Source: CAZDAW01 sp964503685 (lineage in GTDB: Bacteria > Chloroflexota > Anaerolineae > Anaerolineales > Anaerolineaceae). From it: a stretch of 64,000 bases of DNA. This document shows, piece after piece, positions 45,488 through 54,347 of the stretch. The DNA is taken from the NCBI GenBank assembly GCA_964503685.1, contig CAZDAW010000005.1:1-64000 (forward strand), in the 5' to 3' direction. The stretch's first letter is position 1. Each line of letters begins with the position of its first letter. The notes beneath the pieces are model-generated. The model was not told the DNA's origin. It ran no database searches and worked only from the letters and a program-made list of their open reading frames with translations. Both the position numbers and the translations under genes were made by a program.

Positions 45488-47761
45488 CTACTCCACTTCC
45501 ACCGGCACATATTCTTCATACGTATTGCCGTTCAGGTCCTCGGCAATAAAACCAAGCAGATACTGGCCAGGCTGCGCCGGTACTTCTTCCCAATAAAAAT
45601 TCTCATCGCCAAAGGTCAGCGTTTCACCCTCCGTCATCGTGATGTCTTCGGTGATGGTTTCCATAAGCACCGTGAACTGGTCGCCGGCTTCCGGGGTGAT
45701 CTGCCGCGGGGCGCCGGTGCTGGTGGCGTTGCCATTGAACCCAAACACGCCAGTCATCTCACCCGACTTGAAGTACATAACGGCATACATCGTTTCGCCG
45801 CTATCTGCAAAGGTGTAAATTCCATCCACCGAATAAGTGGCGTCGTCGCCCGCCGCGCCATAATCTTCCGGCGCAAATTGGGCTATTGCCGATGTCTTGC
45901 CATCGCTGATGGCATACAGAGTCGGCTCCCAATCAAATTCGATTGGCACTATAGCGTTATCCGTCCAATCCGGATAATACACGCCATCGATTTCGCGGGT
46001 CGCATCGCCCTCCAGGTAATCCGAATCAACCACTGTCAGTTCGCTGGTTTTGCTGTCATAATACCCGACGAATGTATATATAAAACCGATATCCTCCCCG
46101 CGGATTTCTGTACTCAGGGTGACCGGCTTATCCTGAGTCGCAACGTTCGCAGAAATCGTGATCTCATCGATGACCAGCTTCTCCGCGCCCGGAGCCGTGA
46201 TTTTCACGCCTTTCGTCGGCGCAATAGCTTTCCTGGTGTTCGTGGCCGGCATCTCTTCACCGGTGTAATGGAAAGCTAAAAATTCGTCCCACAACGAAAG
46301 CTCCGCGAAGCTCTTCGCCGATTCAATATACTCTTCGGCGCTCGATCCCTCTTCCTCATATAAATCAGAGTTCGGGAAGTAAATCGCGATGCCGGTCGAA
46401 CCCTTTTTATCGCTGCCGTGTTTTTCGGCAATAACAGCTTCTTTGATCGAATTTTGCAGCGTGTTGACGGTCTTTGTAAATCCCGCCTTGTCAACCTTCT
46501 TCTCAATAAGTTTGGCAAAGTTACCCAAATCGATATACGATTCCGGCTCATCATCGCCGAAGATGCTGGTAAAAGAACGGGCATGCGTTCTGGCGCTGGC
46601 AACGAGTTTCTGATTCGACAACCTGCTCATCTGATAACTCATCTCATCCAGCGAAGTCAATACAACAGGAATCTTTGAAAGATCGACAGCAGAAAGGGTT
46701 ACATCGCTGCTGAAATCGGTAGCCGCCTCTTCAGCCGAGATATTCTTCGTTCCATACATCTCCTGCGCCAAAACACTCCAGGCGTTATCGTCCACAATCC
46801 GAATATCATTGACGATATAACTGTCAACGATAAATCCGGCAAGATCTCCCCCGCCCATCTCCGGATTCTCGGTAAGCTGCGTCAGAAAATCATGATAAGC
46901 CCAACCCAGCGAGGGTTCAACTTCCTGCGAAGCGATCGCATACTTTGCGTACGGAACCAACGCGCTGAATACTTCCAATTGCCCCATCAGGCAGGCGTCA
47001 AAACCGACCAGCTCCAGCTTATCTATTCCTGTATTACCCTGAATCTCTCCCAGGGCTTCCGCAATTGTCTCCAGGCTCATGTGATTTTGGTCGTCCCCTC
47101 CTGGCTCCGGGTCATAGTAACCGCCAACCCAGCCTGCGCCATGATCCGACATAATCAGCATAACCTTCCTGGCAGGATAATTTTCTATGGCCCAGGTCGC
47201 AAAATCGACCAGGGTTTCCTTTTGCGCCATGTCCGCTTCACCGAGGTCTTCGATTAACTCCGACTCAACCTTTGATAAATCGCTGTCCTGGGTTAAATAA
47301 TACCGCCGGGTTCCCTTCCAGTTGCCGTCGCCCTTGAAAGCGCCATCATAACGGTCTATTTGAGCCACGATATGAACCCGGTCTGTGGAGCCGACTTTCT
47401 CTGCTTCGTTTAAATCAATGAAAATATCCTTCTCCAAAACGCTGTCATCGGCATCCATGTAGAGCATTACCAACCAGTCTGCGTCGGCGCCGCTGATACC
47501 CCCTGAAGCCTCCGGCGCATTGCTGTCCGTCTCATCTGCAGCAGTTTCACGCTCATTACTGCTTTCATCGTCAGAAGAATCTTCTGCCGGTTTCACTTCT
47601 TCATCACCCGCATCTTCATATTCCATTGTCGTCTCGGCTAAATCCGATTCGGAGGCAGCCTCATCGTAAAAATCATCGCACCCGCTGAGGGTGAATATCA
47701 TTGCAACAACCAATATACCCAATCCAAGCAACCTTGCAATCCGTGTGAATGTACCTGACAT
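45488..47761 (-). CDS. clostripain-family (C11) cysteine peptidase lipoprotein
   Basis: A 757-residue exported lipoprotein. Lipobox LSGC near residue 28, an acidic Glu/Ser/Asp linker to ~95, then a C11 caspase-like peptidase domain: DWLVMLYMDADDSVLEKD, the catalytic His207 in MSDHGAGW and Cys257 in GFDACLMG, as in clostripain (Arg-specific cleavage). Residues ~515-757 form beta-rich domains (KLVIDEITISANVAT, QPGQYLLGFIAEDLNG), possibly for substrate or wall binding. GAGGAG precedes the ATG. Cell-surface proteolysis is the likely role. It ends in TAG. Confidence 0.9.
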   Translation of the reverse strand: MSGTFTRIARLLGLGILVVAMIFTLSGCDDFYDEAASESDLAETTMEYEDAGDEEVKPAEDSSDDESSNERETAADETDSNAPEASGGISGADADWLVMLYMDADDSVLEKDIFIDLNEAEKVGSTDRVHIVAQIDRYDGAFKGDGNWKGTRRYYLTQDSDLSKVESELIEDLGEADMAQKETLVDFATWAIENYPARKVMLIMSDHGAGWVGGYYDPEPGGDDQNHMSLETIAEALGEIQGNTGIDKLELVGFDACLMGQLEVFSALVPYAKYAIASQEVEPSLGWAYHDFLTQLTENPEMGGGDLAGFIVDSYIVNDIRIVDDNAWSVLAQEMYGTKNISAEEAATDFSSDVTLSAVDLSKIPVVLTSLDEMSYQMSRLSNQKLVASARTHARSFTSIFGDDEPESYIDLGNFAKLIEKKVDKAGFTKTVNTLQNSIKEAVIAEKHGSDKKGSTGIAIYFPNSDLYEEEGSSAEEYIESAKSFAELSLWDEFLAFHYTGEEMPATNTRKAIAPTKGVKITAPGAEKLVIDEITISANVATQDKPVTLSTEIRGEDIGFIYTFVGYYDSKTSELTVVDSDYLEGDATREIDGVYYPDWTDNAIVPIEFDWEPTLYAISDGKTSAIAQFAPEDYGAAGDDATYSVDGIYTFADSGETMYAVMYFKSGEMTGVFGFNGNATSTGAPRQITPEAGDQFTVLMETITEDITMTEGETLTFGDENFYWEEVPAQPGQYLLGFIAEDLNGNTYEEYVPVEVE

Positions 47762-47876
47762 TATAGAAACTCCTCTTCTTTGCTGGTATGATAATTTCCG
47801 TGCTCATTTGTTATCTGCCTTATTCGGATGATCTGAATAAAGATGGGGTAAATTTTTTCAGAACACAGCTTTGAAT

Positions 47877-47882
47877 TATAAT
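47877..47882 (+). promoter_or_regulatory. -10 box directly before the histidine kinase gene
   Basis: TATAAT eight bases before the ATG at 47891, no Shine-Dalgarno in between; a short or leaderless transcript is likely for the two-component operon. Confidence 0.5.
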
Positions 47883-47890
47883 CGAGTATT

Positions 47891-49081
47891 ATGAGTGAAG
47901 AATCATCAGACAGCATCATTAAAACAGGCAGCGGCGGCGATCTGGCTTTTTCGGTGATTGTTGGCGCCTCCTATCTGACCATGTTTGGCGCAGGGCTCCC
48001 ATCTTTGACGACCGGGCGGATAGCCCTTTTGATATGCCTGGGAATTGTATATCTGTTGGTCGGCATCTATGCCTATGCTTATGCCGCCAGAACAGGCTCA
48101 ATATTACACATCTACACCTATTTTCTGATCCAGATCCCTCTCAGCGCTGTGATTATCTATATCAGCCGGGGCCCAGGGTTCAATGCCCTGCTGATGCTCC
48201 CATTGGCTGGGCATGCCGTTGTACTCCTTCCTCGCCGGCAATTTGCCTGGGTCTGCGCTGCCATCATTCTGGCTTATTTCCTGGCCATTCGCCTCTGGGC
48301 GAGTTCTTTCGATCTTCTTTTAACCAATCTTTCCACTTTTCTGGCCGGGCTGATCTTCATCGTAGTCTTCACGCAAATCAGCGTCAACGAAGAAAAAGCC
48401 CGCGCCGAGGTAGAAAGACTGGCTATTGAACTCGAACGCGCCAACCGGCACCTGCGCGAATACGCCGCCCAGGTGCAGGACCTCACCATCACCCAGGAAA
48501 GAAACCGAATGGCGCGCGAAATCCACGACGGATTGGGCCACTACCTCACAACCATCCATGTTCAAATACAGGCTGCCATCGCCATCCTGAAAACAAATCC
48601 AAATAAAGCGATCGATTCCCTTTCCAGAGCCCAGGCCCTGTGCGAAGACGCCCTCCTCGATATCCGTCACTCTGTGTCCACCCTGCGCGCCTCGCCGGAA
48701 GAAGACCGTCCCCTTCATGACCGGCTGGAAGCGCTTATTGATGAATTTAAGGTCACCGATATCCAGACGAATTTCTATATCCTGGGTCACCCCAGGCCGT
48801 TGAAGCCCCAACTCGATCTGACCATCTACCGCACTGCCCAGGAAGGTTTGAACAACATTCGCAAACACGCTAAAGCCTCAAAGATTTCCCTTACCCTGGA
48901 TTATCTTTCAGAAAAACAGGTAAAATTAACCATAGAGGATGATGGCGCCGGTTCTGACGATCCCCAGGGGGGGTTCGGTTTGTTGGGTATTAAAGAACGA
49001 GCTCATCTCCTCAATGGAGAAGTAACCATCAGGACAAACCCCACCCAGGGATTCACATTAACTGTAGAGTTACCCACATGA
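47891..49081 (+). CDS. NarL-type sensor histidine kinase (HisKA_3)
   Basis: A 396-residue membrane kinase. About six hydrophobic helices occupy residues ~18-175, followed by a coiled-coil linker (EEKARAEVERLAIELERANR), the HisKA_3 dimerisation helix with the phosphoacceptor His212 in AREIHDGLGHYL, and a HATPase domain (IYRTAQEGLNNIRKHAKA, EDDGAGSDD, GFGLLGIKERA). There is no large external sensor domain, so the membrane helices themselves or a partner may sense the signal. It overlaps the response-regulator gene by four bases. Confidence 0.92.
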   Translation: MSEESSDSIIKTGSGGDLAFSVIVGASYLTMFGAGLPSLTTGRIALLICLGIVYLLVGIYAYAYAARTGSILHIYTYFLIQIPLSAVIIYISRGPGFNALLMLPLAGHAVVLLPRRQFAWVCAAIILAYFLAIRLWASSFDLLLTNLSTFLAGLIFIVVFTQISVNEEKARAEVERLAIELERANRHLREYAAQVQDLTITQERNRMAREIHDGLGHYLTTIHVQIQAAIAILKTNPNKAIDSLSRAQALCEDALLDIRHSVSTLRASPEEDRPLHDRLEALIDEFKVTDIQTNFYILGHPRPLKPQLDLTIYRTAQEGLNNIRKHAKASKISLTLDYLSEKQVKLTIEDDGAGSDDPQGGFGLLGIKERAHLLNGEVTIRTNPTQGFTLTVELPT

Positions 49082-49731
49082 CCCCAATTCGTATCCTCCT
49101 CGTTGATGATCAGGCCTTATTTCGCGAAGGTCTGACCACCCTGTTAACCGTCCGCCCCGAGTTTGAAGTTGTCGGCGAAGCGGGCAACGGCGAAGAAGCC
49201 GTTCGCCTGGCTGTTTCCTTGCAACCTGATGTGATATTGATGGACCTGCGCATGCCCGTACTTGACGGCGCATCAGCGACCCGCCGAATTCGCTCGCTTT
49301 TGCCTGACTGCCGCATCATCGTCCTCACAACCTTTGATGATGATGAAGCTGTGTTCGACGGATTGCGGGCCGGCGCTATTGGCTACCTTCTAAAAGACGT
49401 GACATCCGATAAGTTATACGAAGCTATCCGCGCTGCCCACCGCGGCGAATCATTTTTGCAGCCCTCAATTACCGCCAAAGTTCTGGCGGAATTTTCCCGA
49501 CTTTCCAGCCAGGCGCTTGGGCAGAAGAATTCGCTCCAGAATCCGCTCTCGGAACGAGAAAGAGAGATCCTCAATCTCGTTGCAACAGGCGCCAGCAATA
49601 AAGATATTGCCGCCCAGCTCATCATCGCCGAAGGCACCGTGAAAAACCATCTCTCCAATATATTGTCGAAACTCGAAGTCCAGGATCGCGCTCAGGCCGT
49701 TCTAAAAGCAAAGGAGTTTGGCATTATCTAG
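49078..49731 (+). CDS. NarL/FixJ-family response regulator
   Basis: A 217-residue regulator. Receiver domain at 1-120 with the acidic pair Asp10/Asp11, phospho-acceptor Asp56 in LMDLRMP, VLTTFDDDEAV and KDVTSD; LuxR-type helix-turn-helix at about 150-215 (LSEREREILNLVATGASNKD, EGTVKNHLSNILSKLEV). It starts in ATGA overlap with the kinase, its cognate partner. Length is normal and it ends in TAG, which shows TAG acts as an ordinary stop in this genome. The target genes are not evident. Confidence 0.94.
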   Translation: MTPIRILLVDDQALFREGLTTLLTVRPEFEVVGEAGNGEEAVRLAVSLQPDVILMDLRMPVLDGASATRRIRSLLPDCRIIVLTTFDDDEAVFDGLRAGAIGYLLKDVTSDKLYEAIRAAHRGESFLQPSITAKVLAEFSRLSSQALGQKNSLQNPLSEREREILNLVATGASNKDIAAQLIIAEGTVKNHLSNILSKLEVQDRAQAVLKAKEFGII

Positions 49732-49897
49732 ATAACATCAATTTGGGATACCATAAAAAATTATAAATTTTTACTTTTCTGCGAGATATCGCTTCACTCG
49801 CAGCGCCAGAAACGAGAAAATATTTCTAATCCTGAACTCACATCAGATAACTTTATTCATCCATCATCACCCAATACATTGAACTCAAACAAACGAT

Positions 49898-50767
49898 ATG
49901 AATAGAGATACGAACACACACGCACCCAAAAACAATCCCAATGGAAATGGCCGGCGCAGTTTTTCGATGATCGTTGGCGTTATATTGATTGGCATCGGAA
50001 CACTCTTTATGCTTGGCCAATACCTCAACACGAAATGGCTGTATTTATCGATCGTCCCCCTGATCGGATTGGTCATGATCGGGAGTGGCATCGCTTACCG
50101 TAAACTCGGTTTTCTCATTCCGGGAAGTTTGTTGTTTGGACTTGGTATTGGTATTTTATTCTACTTTGACCAGCGCTATGACAATCTTATTCAAATCCGT
50201 GTTGGCTTCATTCTGCTGGGCTTTTCATTCGGCTGGGTCCTAATCGCCCTCCTTTCAAAATTATTTTTGTCCCGCATGGCCTGGTGGGCGCTTATTCCGG
50301 CAACCCTTATCGCGGCTTTAAGTATATGCTTTCTGTTTACGCCGATGCGCCTGATCGATTTCGTTTTTTTCTTAACCGCCACAACGGCTTTAATCTTCCT
50401 CTACATCGGCGCAGCCACAAAAATGCTGGGATTCATCATCCCCGGCGGGATATTACTCGGAATAGGCCCGGGGCTCTTTATCGCCTGGGGAACGAGCATT
50501 GAAATCAATCCCCTCTCAAAAACCGGTTTAATGCTGGTCTATTTTTCGATAGGATGGTTTATAATCAGTCTGGCCGCCCGGATTCTTAAAAATAAGTTTC
50601 TCTGGTGGCCGATTATACCCGGCGGCGTTATTGCCATGACCGGATTCGGCCTCTATCTTGGCGGTAATCCCAATAACGCAACGACCTTCATCAGCAATGC
50701 GGGTTCCATCACATTGATCATCTTCGGTTTGTATCTTCTTTTATGGCGCAAGGGGATCCATCCATAA
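49898..50767 (+). CDS. polytopic membrane protein of unknown function
   Basis: A 289-residue protein with a short polar N-terminus (THAPKNNPNGNG) and about nine hydrophobic helices arranged as repeated helix pairs with Gly-rich turns (IPGSLLFGLGIGILF, IPGGILLGIGPGLFIAW, IIPGGVIAMTGFGLYLGG). The repeats suggest internal duplication. No motif points to transport or catalysis. It ends one base before the J-domain/CheW gene, so the two are probably co-expressed. Confidence 0.7.
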   Translation: MNRDTNTHAPKNNPNGNGRRSFSMIVGVILIGIGTLFMLGQYLNTKWLYLSIVPLIGLVMIGSGIAYRKLGFLIPGSLLFGLGIGILFYFDQRYDNLIQIRVGFILLGFSFGWVLIALLSKLFLSRMAWWALIPATLIAALSICFLFTPMRLIDFVFFLTATTALIFLYIGAATKMLGFIIPGGILLGIGPGLFIAWGTSIEINPLSKTGLMLVYFSIGWFIISLAARILKNKFLWWPIIPGGVIAMTGFGLYLGGNPNNATTFISNAGSITLIIFGLYLLLWRKGIHP

Positions 50768-50768
50768 A

Positions 50769-51560
50769 ATGGGAACTGAGACAAAAAATTACTACTTCAT
50801 CCTGCAGATCGACCCGGCCGCTCCCATGGAAGATATCGAGAGAGCGTATCGTCGTCTGGCTTTTCGCTATCACCCCGACCATAACAGCTCTCAAGAAGCC
50901 ACCCGTATCATGCAGGAAATCAATGAAGCCTATAATACACTGCGCTCACCCGCCAAACGCGCCCAATATGATCGCGAAAACAGAGCGCAATGGGCAGCCA
51001 GAAAACCCCCGGGCGCGCCGCCCCCAACGTCCCCCCCCTCGCCAACCGGATATCAGACGCCCACTACACCCACACCGCCACCCCCCTCCGCACCCCGCCC
51101 GGTTATTGAGCAACTGGTGACCTTCGTTCTCGACAAACACTATTACAGTTTTCACGTCAGAGAAGTCGAGGGCGTCATTATGCCGCCCCCGGTTTTTCCC
51201 CTCAATGCCCCTTCTGATTCGATTATCGGGTCAATTAAAACTCGCGACGGACGGGTGGGCGTGGTCGATCTTCGCAGACATTTCAGCCTGTCTGCCCAAC
51301 CCATCACGACCCAAAACCGGATCATCCTGGTCAATTTTAATTCGATCAAAGCTGGCCTTGTGGTCGATGCAATAGGCGAAATTCTCATTGCAAATGAAAA
51401 CATGATCCAGCCTCCCCCCACAATCATCACCAGCCAGAACGTACCTTTTATCAAGGCAATTATCCACAACAACGGCCATCTGTTTATCTGGCTCGATCTG
51501 ATGGGTCTGTTTTCCAGCGAAGAAAAAGCCATCCTCAAAAAAATTTGTTTTATGGTATAA
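50769..51560 (+). CDS. J-domain protein fused to a CheW-like domain
   Basis: A 263-residue protein. Residues 5-70 form a J-domain with the essential HPD (35-37), whose usual role is to stimulate Hsp70 ATPase. A Pro-rich linker spans about 80-110. Residues ~113-258 match a CheW scaffold domain: QLVTFVLDKHYYSFHVREVE, IIGSIKTRDGRVGVVDLRRH, ILVNFNSIKAGLVVDAIGE, FIKAIIHNNGHLFIWLDLMG. CheW normally couples receptors to CheA in chemosensory arrays. There is no CheA, receptor or Hsp70 gene nearby. The start lies one base after the upstream membrane-protein stop. Confidence 0.85.
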   Translation: MGTETKNYYFILQIDPAAPMEDIERAYRRLAFRYHPDHNSSQEATRIMQEINEAYNTLRSPAKRAQYDRENRAQWAARKPPGAPPPTSPPSPTGYQTPTTPTPPPPSAPRPVIEQLVTFVLDKHYYSFHVREVEGVIMPPPVFPLNAPSDSIIGSIKTRDGRVGVVDLRRHFSLSAQPITTQNRIILVNFNSIKAGLVVDAIGEILIANENMIQPPPTIITSQNVPFIKAIIHNNGHLFIWLDLMGLFSSEEKAILKKICFMV

Positions 51561-51605
51561 CCCCGCGGCACCCGCGCCGATCAATTCGCCTGATGCTTCT
51601 ATGAT

Positions 51606-52238
51606 ATGATCTTAAAAACCTCAACAAAACCCGTCAGAGCTATTTTCTGGGATAACGGCGGCGTTATCTTCCGCATGATACTTCCAGACTGGTTATACGC
51701 CAGAGTGCGCCTCCTTCGTCTCACTGAATCAGACATTCGCCAGATTCTCTATACCGGCGCATCAGCGCGCCAGGCGGAACTGGGCGACATTTCTGCCGAC
51801 GCTCACTGGCAATCGGTGGCCGCTTCTTTTCAACTTACGAAAAAAGAACTGGCCGATCTTCGCCGCCAGTTTTGGAGCCCGCAGCAGCTCGACGAAGACG
51901 TTTTGCATTTCATCCGCAGCCTGCGGTCTGATTACCAAATGATCTTATTATCCAACGCCTGGTCTGATCTGAGATCCTTCTTAACCAATACACCAGACAT
52001 GCAAAATGTTTTTGATAACGCCGTCATATCTGCCGAGGTCAAATTTGCCAAACCCGATCCCCGCATCTTTGAACTGGCTCTGCAACGCAACCACGTAAAG
52101 GCCGCCGAATCGGTCTTCATCGATGACCTGCCTGCCAATATCGAAGGAGCCAGGCAGGTCGGAATGAACACAATTCTTTTTAAAAGTCTGCCTCAGCTTA
52201 AAAGCGATTTAAAAATCATCCTGGGGCATTTGCCCTGA
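51606..52238 (+). CDS. HAD hydrolase, YihX-like
   Basis: A 210-residue HAD phosphatase. Motif I reads FWDNGGVIF (Asp-x-Gly form as in the YihX/alpha-glucose-1-phosphatase group), motif II is LLSNAWSDL near 115, motif III Lys in KFAKPDPRIFELAL near 148, and motif IV VFIDDLPANIEGARQVGM near 170. Substrate unknown. It starts in TATGATATG, without a ribosome site. It lies between the J-domain gene and the sugar island, on the opposite strand from the latter. Confidence 0.85.
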   Translation: MILKTSTKPVRAIFWDNGGVIFRMILPDWLYARVRLLRLTESDIRQILYTGASARQAELGDISADAHWQSVAASFQLTKKELADLRRQFWSPQQLDEDVLHFIRSLRSDYQMILLSNAWSDLRSFLTNTPDMQNVFDNAVISAEVKFAKPDPRIFELALQRNHVKAAESVFIDDLPANIEGARQVGMNTILFKSLPQLKSDLKIILGHLP

Positions 52239-52320
52239 TAATCGCGAAAAGAATCGACAGGATAGATTGAGCAAATTAACCCTGCAAACCAATTACTCAA
52301 CCCAACACAGCCAATCGCTT

Positions 52321-53391
52321 CTATTTTCCCGGCGCTGAAGTCTCCACCCAGTACGGCAGGTTGTTCGGTTCATCAGGATTAAGTCCCAGACCCATCGCCC
52401 GGTAATAAGCCATGTACTGCACGGCAGGCATATACAGACAGCCTCGGGCGCTGTCGCTCAAACCGGAACGTAGTTCAGTCACATAATCTGACGCTTTCCG
52501 CAATTCCGGCGTCGCATCGTCGCACAGCGTCCAGGTGACGCCGTTCAACGCCTTCATGTCCTTTACAAATTGCACTTCCTCCTCATATCCGGTCTTGGAA
52601 ATAAACACGGTCACCAACATTTTTGAATCGGTGTTCGCCTTAGGCCCATGCCTGAAATCGAACATCGGGTAGGCATCCGAGGGCAATAAGGTCAATTCCT
52701 TGAGTTTCAATTCGCATTCGTGCGCGCCGCCATAAAAAGGCCCATTCCCGACAAACGCATATTTAACAATATCGTCCCGGCCGCCAACAGTTTCCCCAAT
52801 TTGGCGAAACTGTTCCGCCAGGCCGGCAAACAAATCGGGTAACCGGCTTAATTCTTCCAAAAACGCTGAATTCTCCGCTACGATTCCACTCATGACCTGC
52901 ATAGATAACATCATGCCGGTCACCGAACGGGTGGTCGCTATGGCCGCCTCATCGACTGAAGACAAAACAAACGCCAGATCGCTCTCCAAAGCCAGGGGTA
53001 CATTCCTCTTACACGTCACACCGACGGCCTTAATCCCGCGTTTTTGCAGCGTTTGCATCGCTCGCACGGTTTCGTTTGTTCTGCCGGAACGGGAAATTGC
53101 CACAACGACTATTTTTCGCCGTTTATCGTAGCATATCTCTGGGAACAAATAAATATCTGCGGCAGGAAGCGGGCGCGCCGTAATACCTGTAATCATTTGA
53201 AATCCGGCAGCCGCGGCCTTTGATACGTTTAAAGCTGAGCCGCAGCCGGTAAAAATCACTTCGTCGCAGCCGGCAAACAGGGTTTTGATCCTGTCTGCTT
53301 CTTTTGTAACCTGCGAAATAATCAACCGCCAGCTTTCTCCCTGGGTTGAGATTTCTTCAAATATATGACCACCGCGTGTATATGTTGCCAT
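52321..53391 (-). CDS. SIS-domain sugar-phosphate isomerase/deglycase
   Basis: A 356-residue protein with two SIS domains in the GlmS-isomerase/AgaS/FrlB layout: FTGCGSALNVSKAAAAGF near 45, AISRSGRTNETVRAM near 98, TRSVTGMMLSMQVM, GNGPFYGGAHECELKLKELT near 215 and FDFRHGPKANTDSKM near 245. Such enzymes isomerise amino-sugar phosphates or split fructosamine phosphates. It ends the minus-strand sugar operon, right after a PfkB kinase, a pairing known for ketosamine degradation. GGAG precedes the ATG. It ends in TAG. Confidence 0.87.
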   Translation of the reverse strand: MATYTRGGHIFEEISTQGESWRLIISQVTKEADRIKTLFAGCDEVIFTGCGSALNVSKAAAAGFQMITGITARPLPAADIYLFPEICYDKRRKIVVVAISRSGRTNETVRAMQTLQKRGIKAVGVTCKRNVPLALESDLAFVLSSVDEAAIATTRSVTGMMLSMQVMSGIVAENSAFLEELSRLPDLFAGLAEQFRQIGETVGGRDDIVKYAFVGNGPFYGGAHECELKLKELTLLPSDAYPMFDFRHGPKANTDSKMLVTVFISKTGYEEEVQFVKDMKALNGVTWTLCDDATPELRKASDYVTELRSGLSDSARGCLYMPAVQYMAYYRAMGLGLNPDEPNNLPYWVETSAPGK

Positions 53392-53402
53392 GTTTTATCT
53401 CC

Positions 53403-54329
53403 TTATGATAAATAGTGCATTGCTTCGGATAACGTCGCCTGACCTTCAATCCCACCGGCCTGCCGCGCGGCCAGTGAGCCGCAGATGCAACCCATTCGCA
53501 GACAGCGTCCGGTATCCCAGCCTGCCAGATACCCGTAAATAAATCCGGCGTCGAAATTATCGCCGCAGCCTGTTGTATCCATAACTTTAACAGAAATCGC
53601 ATTGGCCTGATACGTTTCTGCTCCCTTCCTGGCAACGCCGCCTTTTTCTCCCAGTTTGACGCCGACAACCGGAACGCGCCGCGCCAATTTCTCTAACGCT
53701 GTCATTGTGTCGCCCTCGCCGGTTATCCTGTGCAATTCAGTCTCATTGGGCATAAATACATCAGCCTGCGCCAGACTGTCAGCCAACCCCCCGTTCCAGC
53801 GATCCGGCGGCGCCTAATGTGTATCCAACGAAGTTGTCATACCCGCCTGATGGGCAGTTTCAAACAATTCAGGTATCCCAGGTATCAGATCGCGCTGCAA
53901 AAAATAACTGCCCACATGAACATGCCGCCCGCGTTTCACCCAATCCAGATTAACCTCAGCCAATGACAAGCGCGTTGTCGCCGTGATATAACTGAGCAGC
54001 GCCCGGTCAAAACCGCACGCCAGGATGAAACACATTGCCGTTTTATAATTCTTATCGACAATCATCCCATCTGTGTTGACGCCGCGCCTGTTCAGCACAT
54101 CAGTGACATATTGACCGTAGAGATCATCGCCGACTTTGCCGACAAATGCGACTTTCAAACCCAGGCGCGCCGCTCCACAGGCAAAGATCGCCGACGAACC
54201 ACCCAGACTCAGCGTCACATCATCAACCAGACGCTCCACCTGATTGTATTCAGGCTTGCAATTCCCCTGAATGACCAGATCAGCATCAATATCTCCAACA
54301 ACAACAATATCAAATTCTTTTTGCATCAT
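53403..54329 (-). pseudogene. PfkB-family sugar kinase interrupted by an in-frame TAG
   Basis: A 308-codon PfkB/ribokinase-type gene. The first 171 codons (IVVVGDIDADLVIQG, LSLGGSSAIFACGAARLG, FVGKVGDDLYG, TTSLDTH) end at TAG (53814-53816). The same frame then continues with APPDRWNGGLADSLAQADVF, MPNETELHRITG and the catalytic block DTTGCGDNFDAGFIYGYLAG to TAA at 53403. The catalytic Asp lies after the TAG, so a truncated product would be inactive. The TAG falls where relatives have an aromatic residue before DP...W. A TGG-to-TAG change would explain it. Nonsense mutation, sequence error or read-through remain open. Third gene of the sugar operon. Confidence 0.85.
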
Positions 54330-54347
54330 GAATATTCCATTTTCAAC

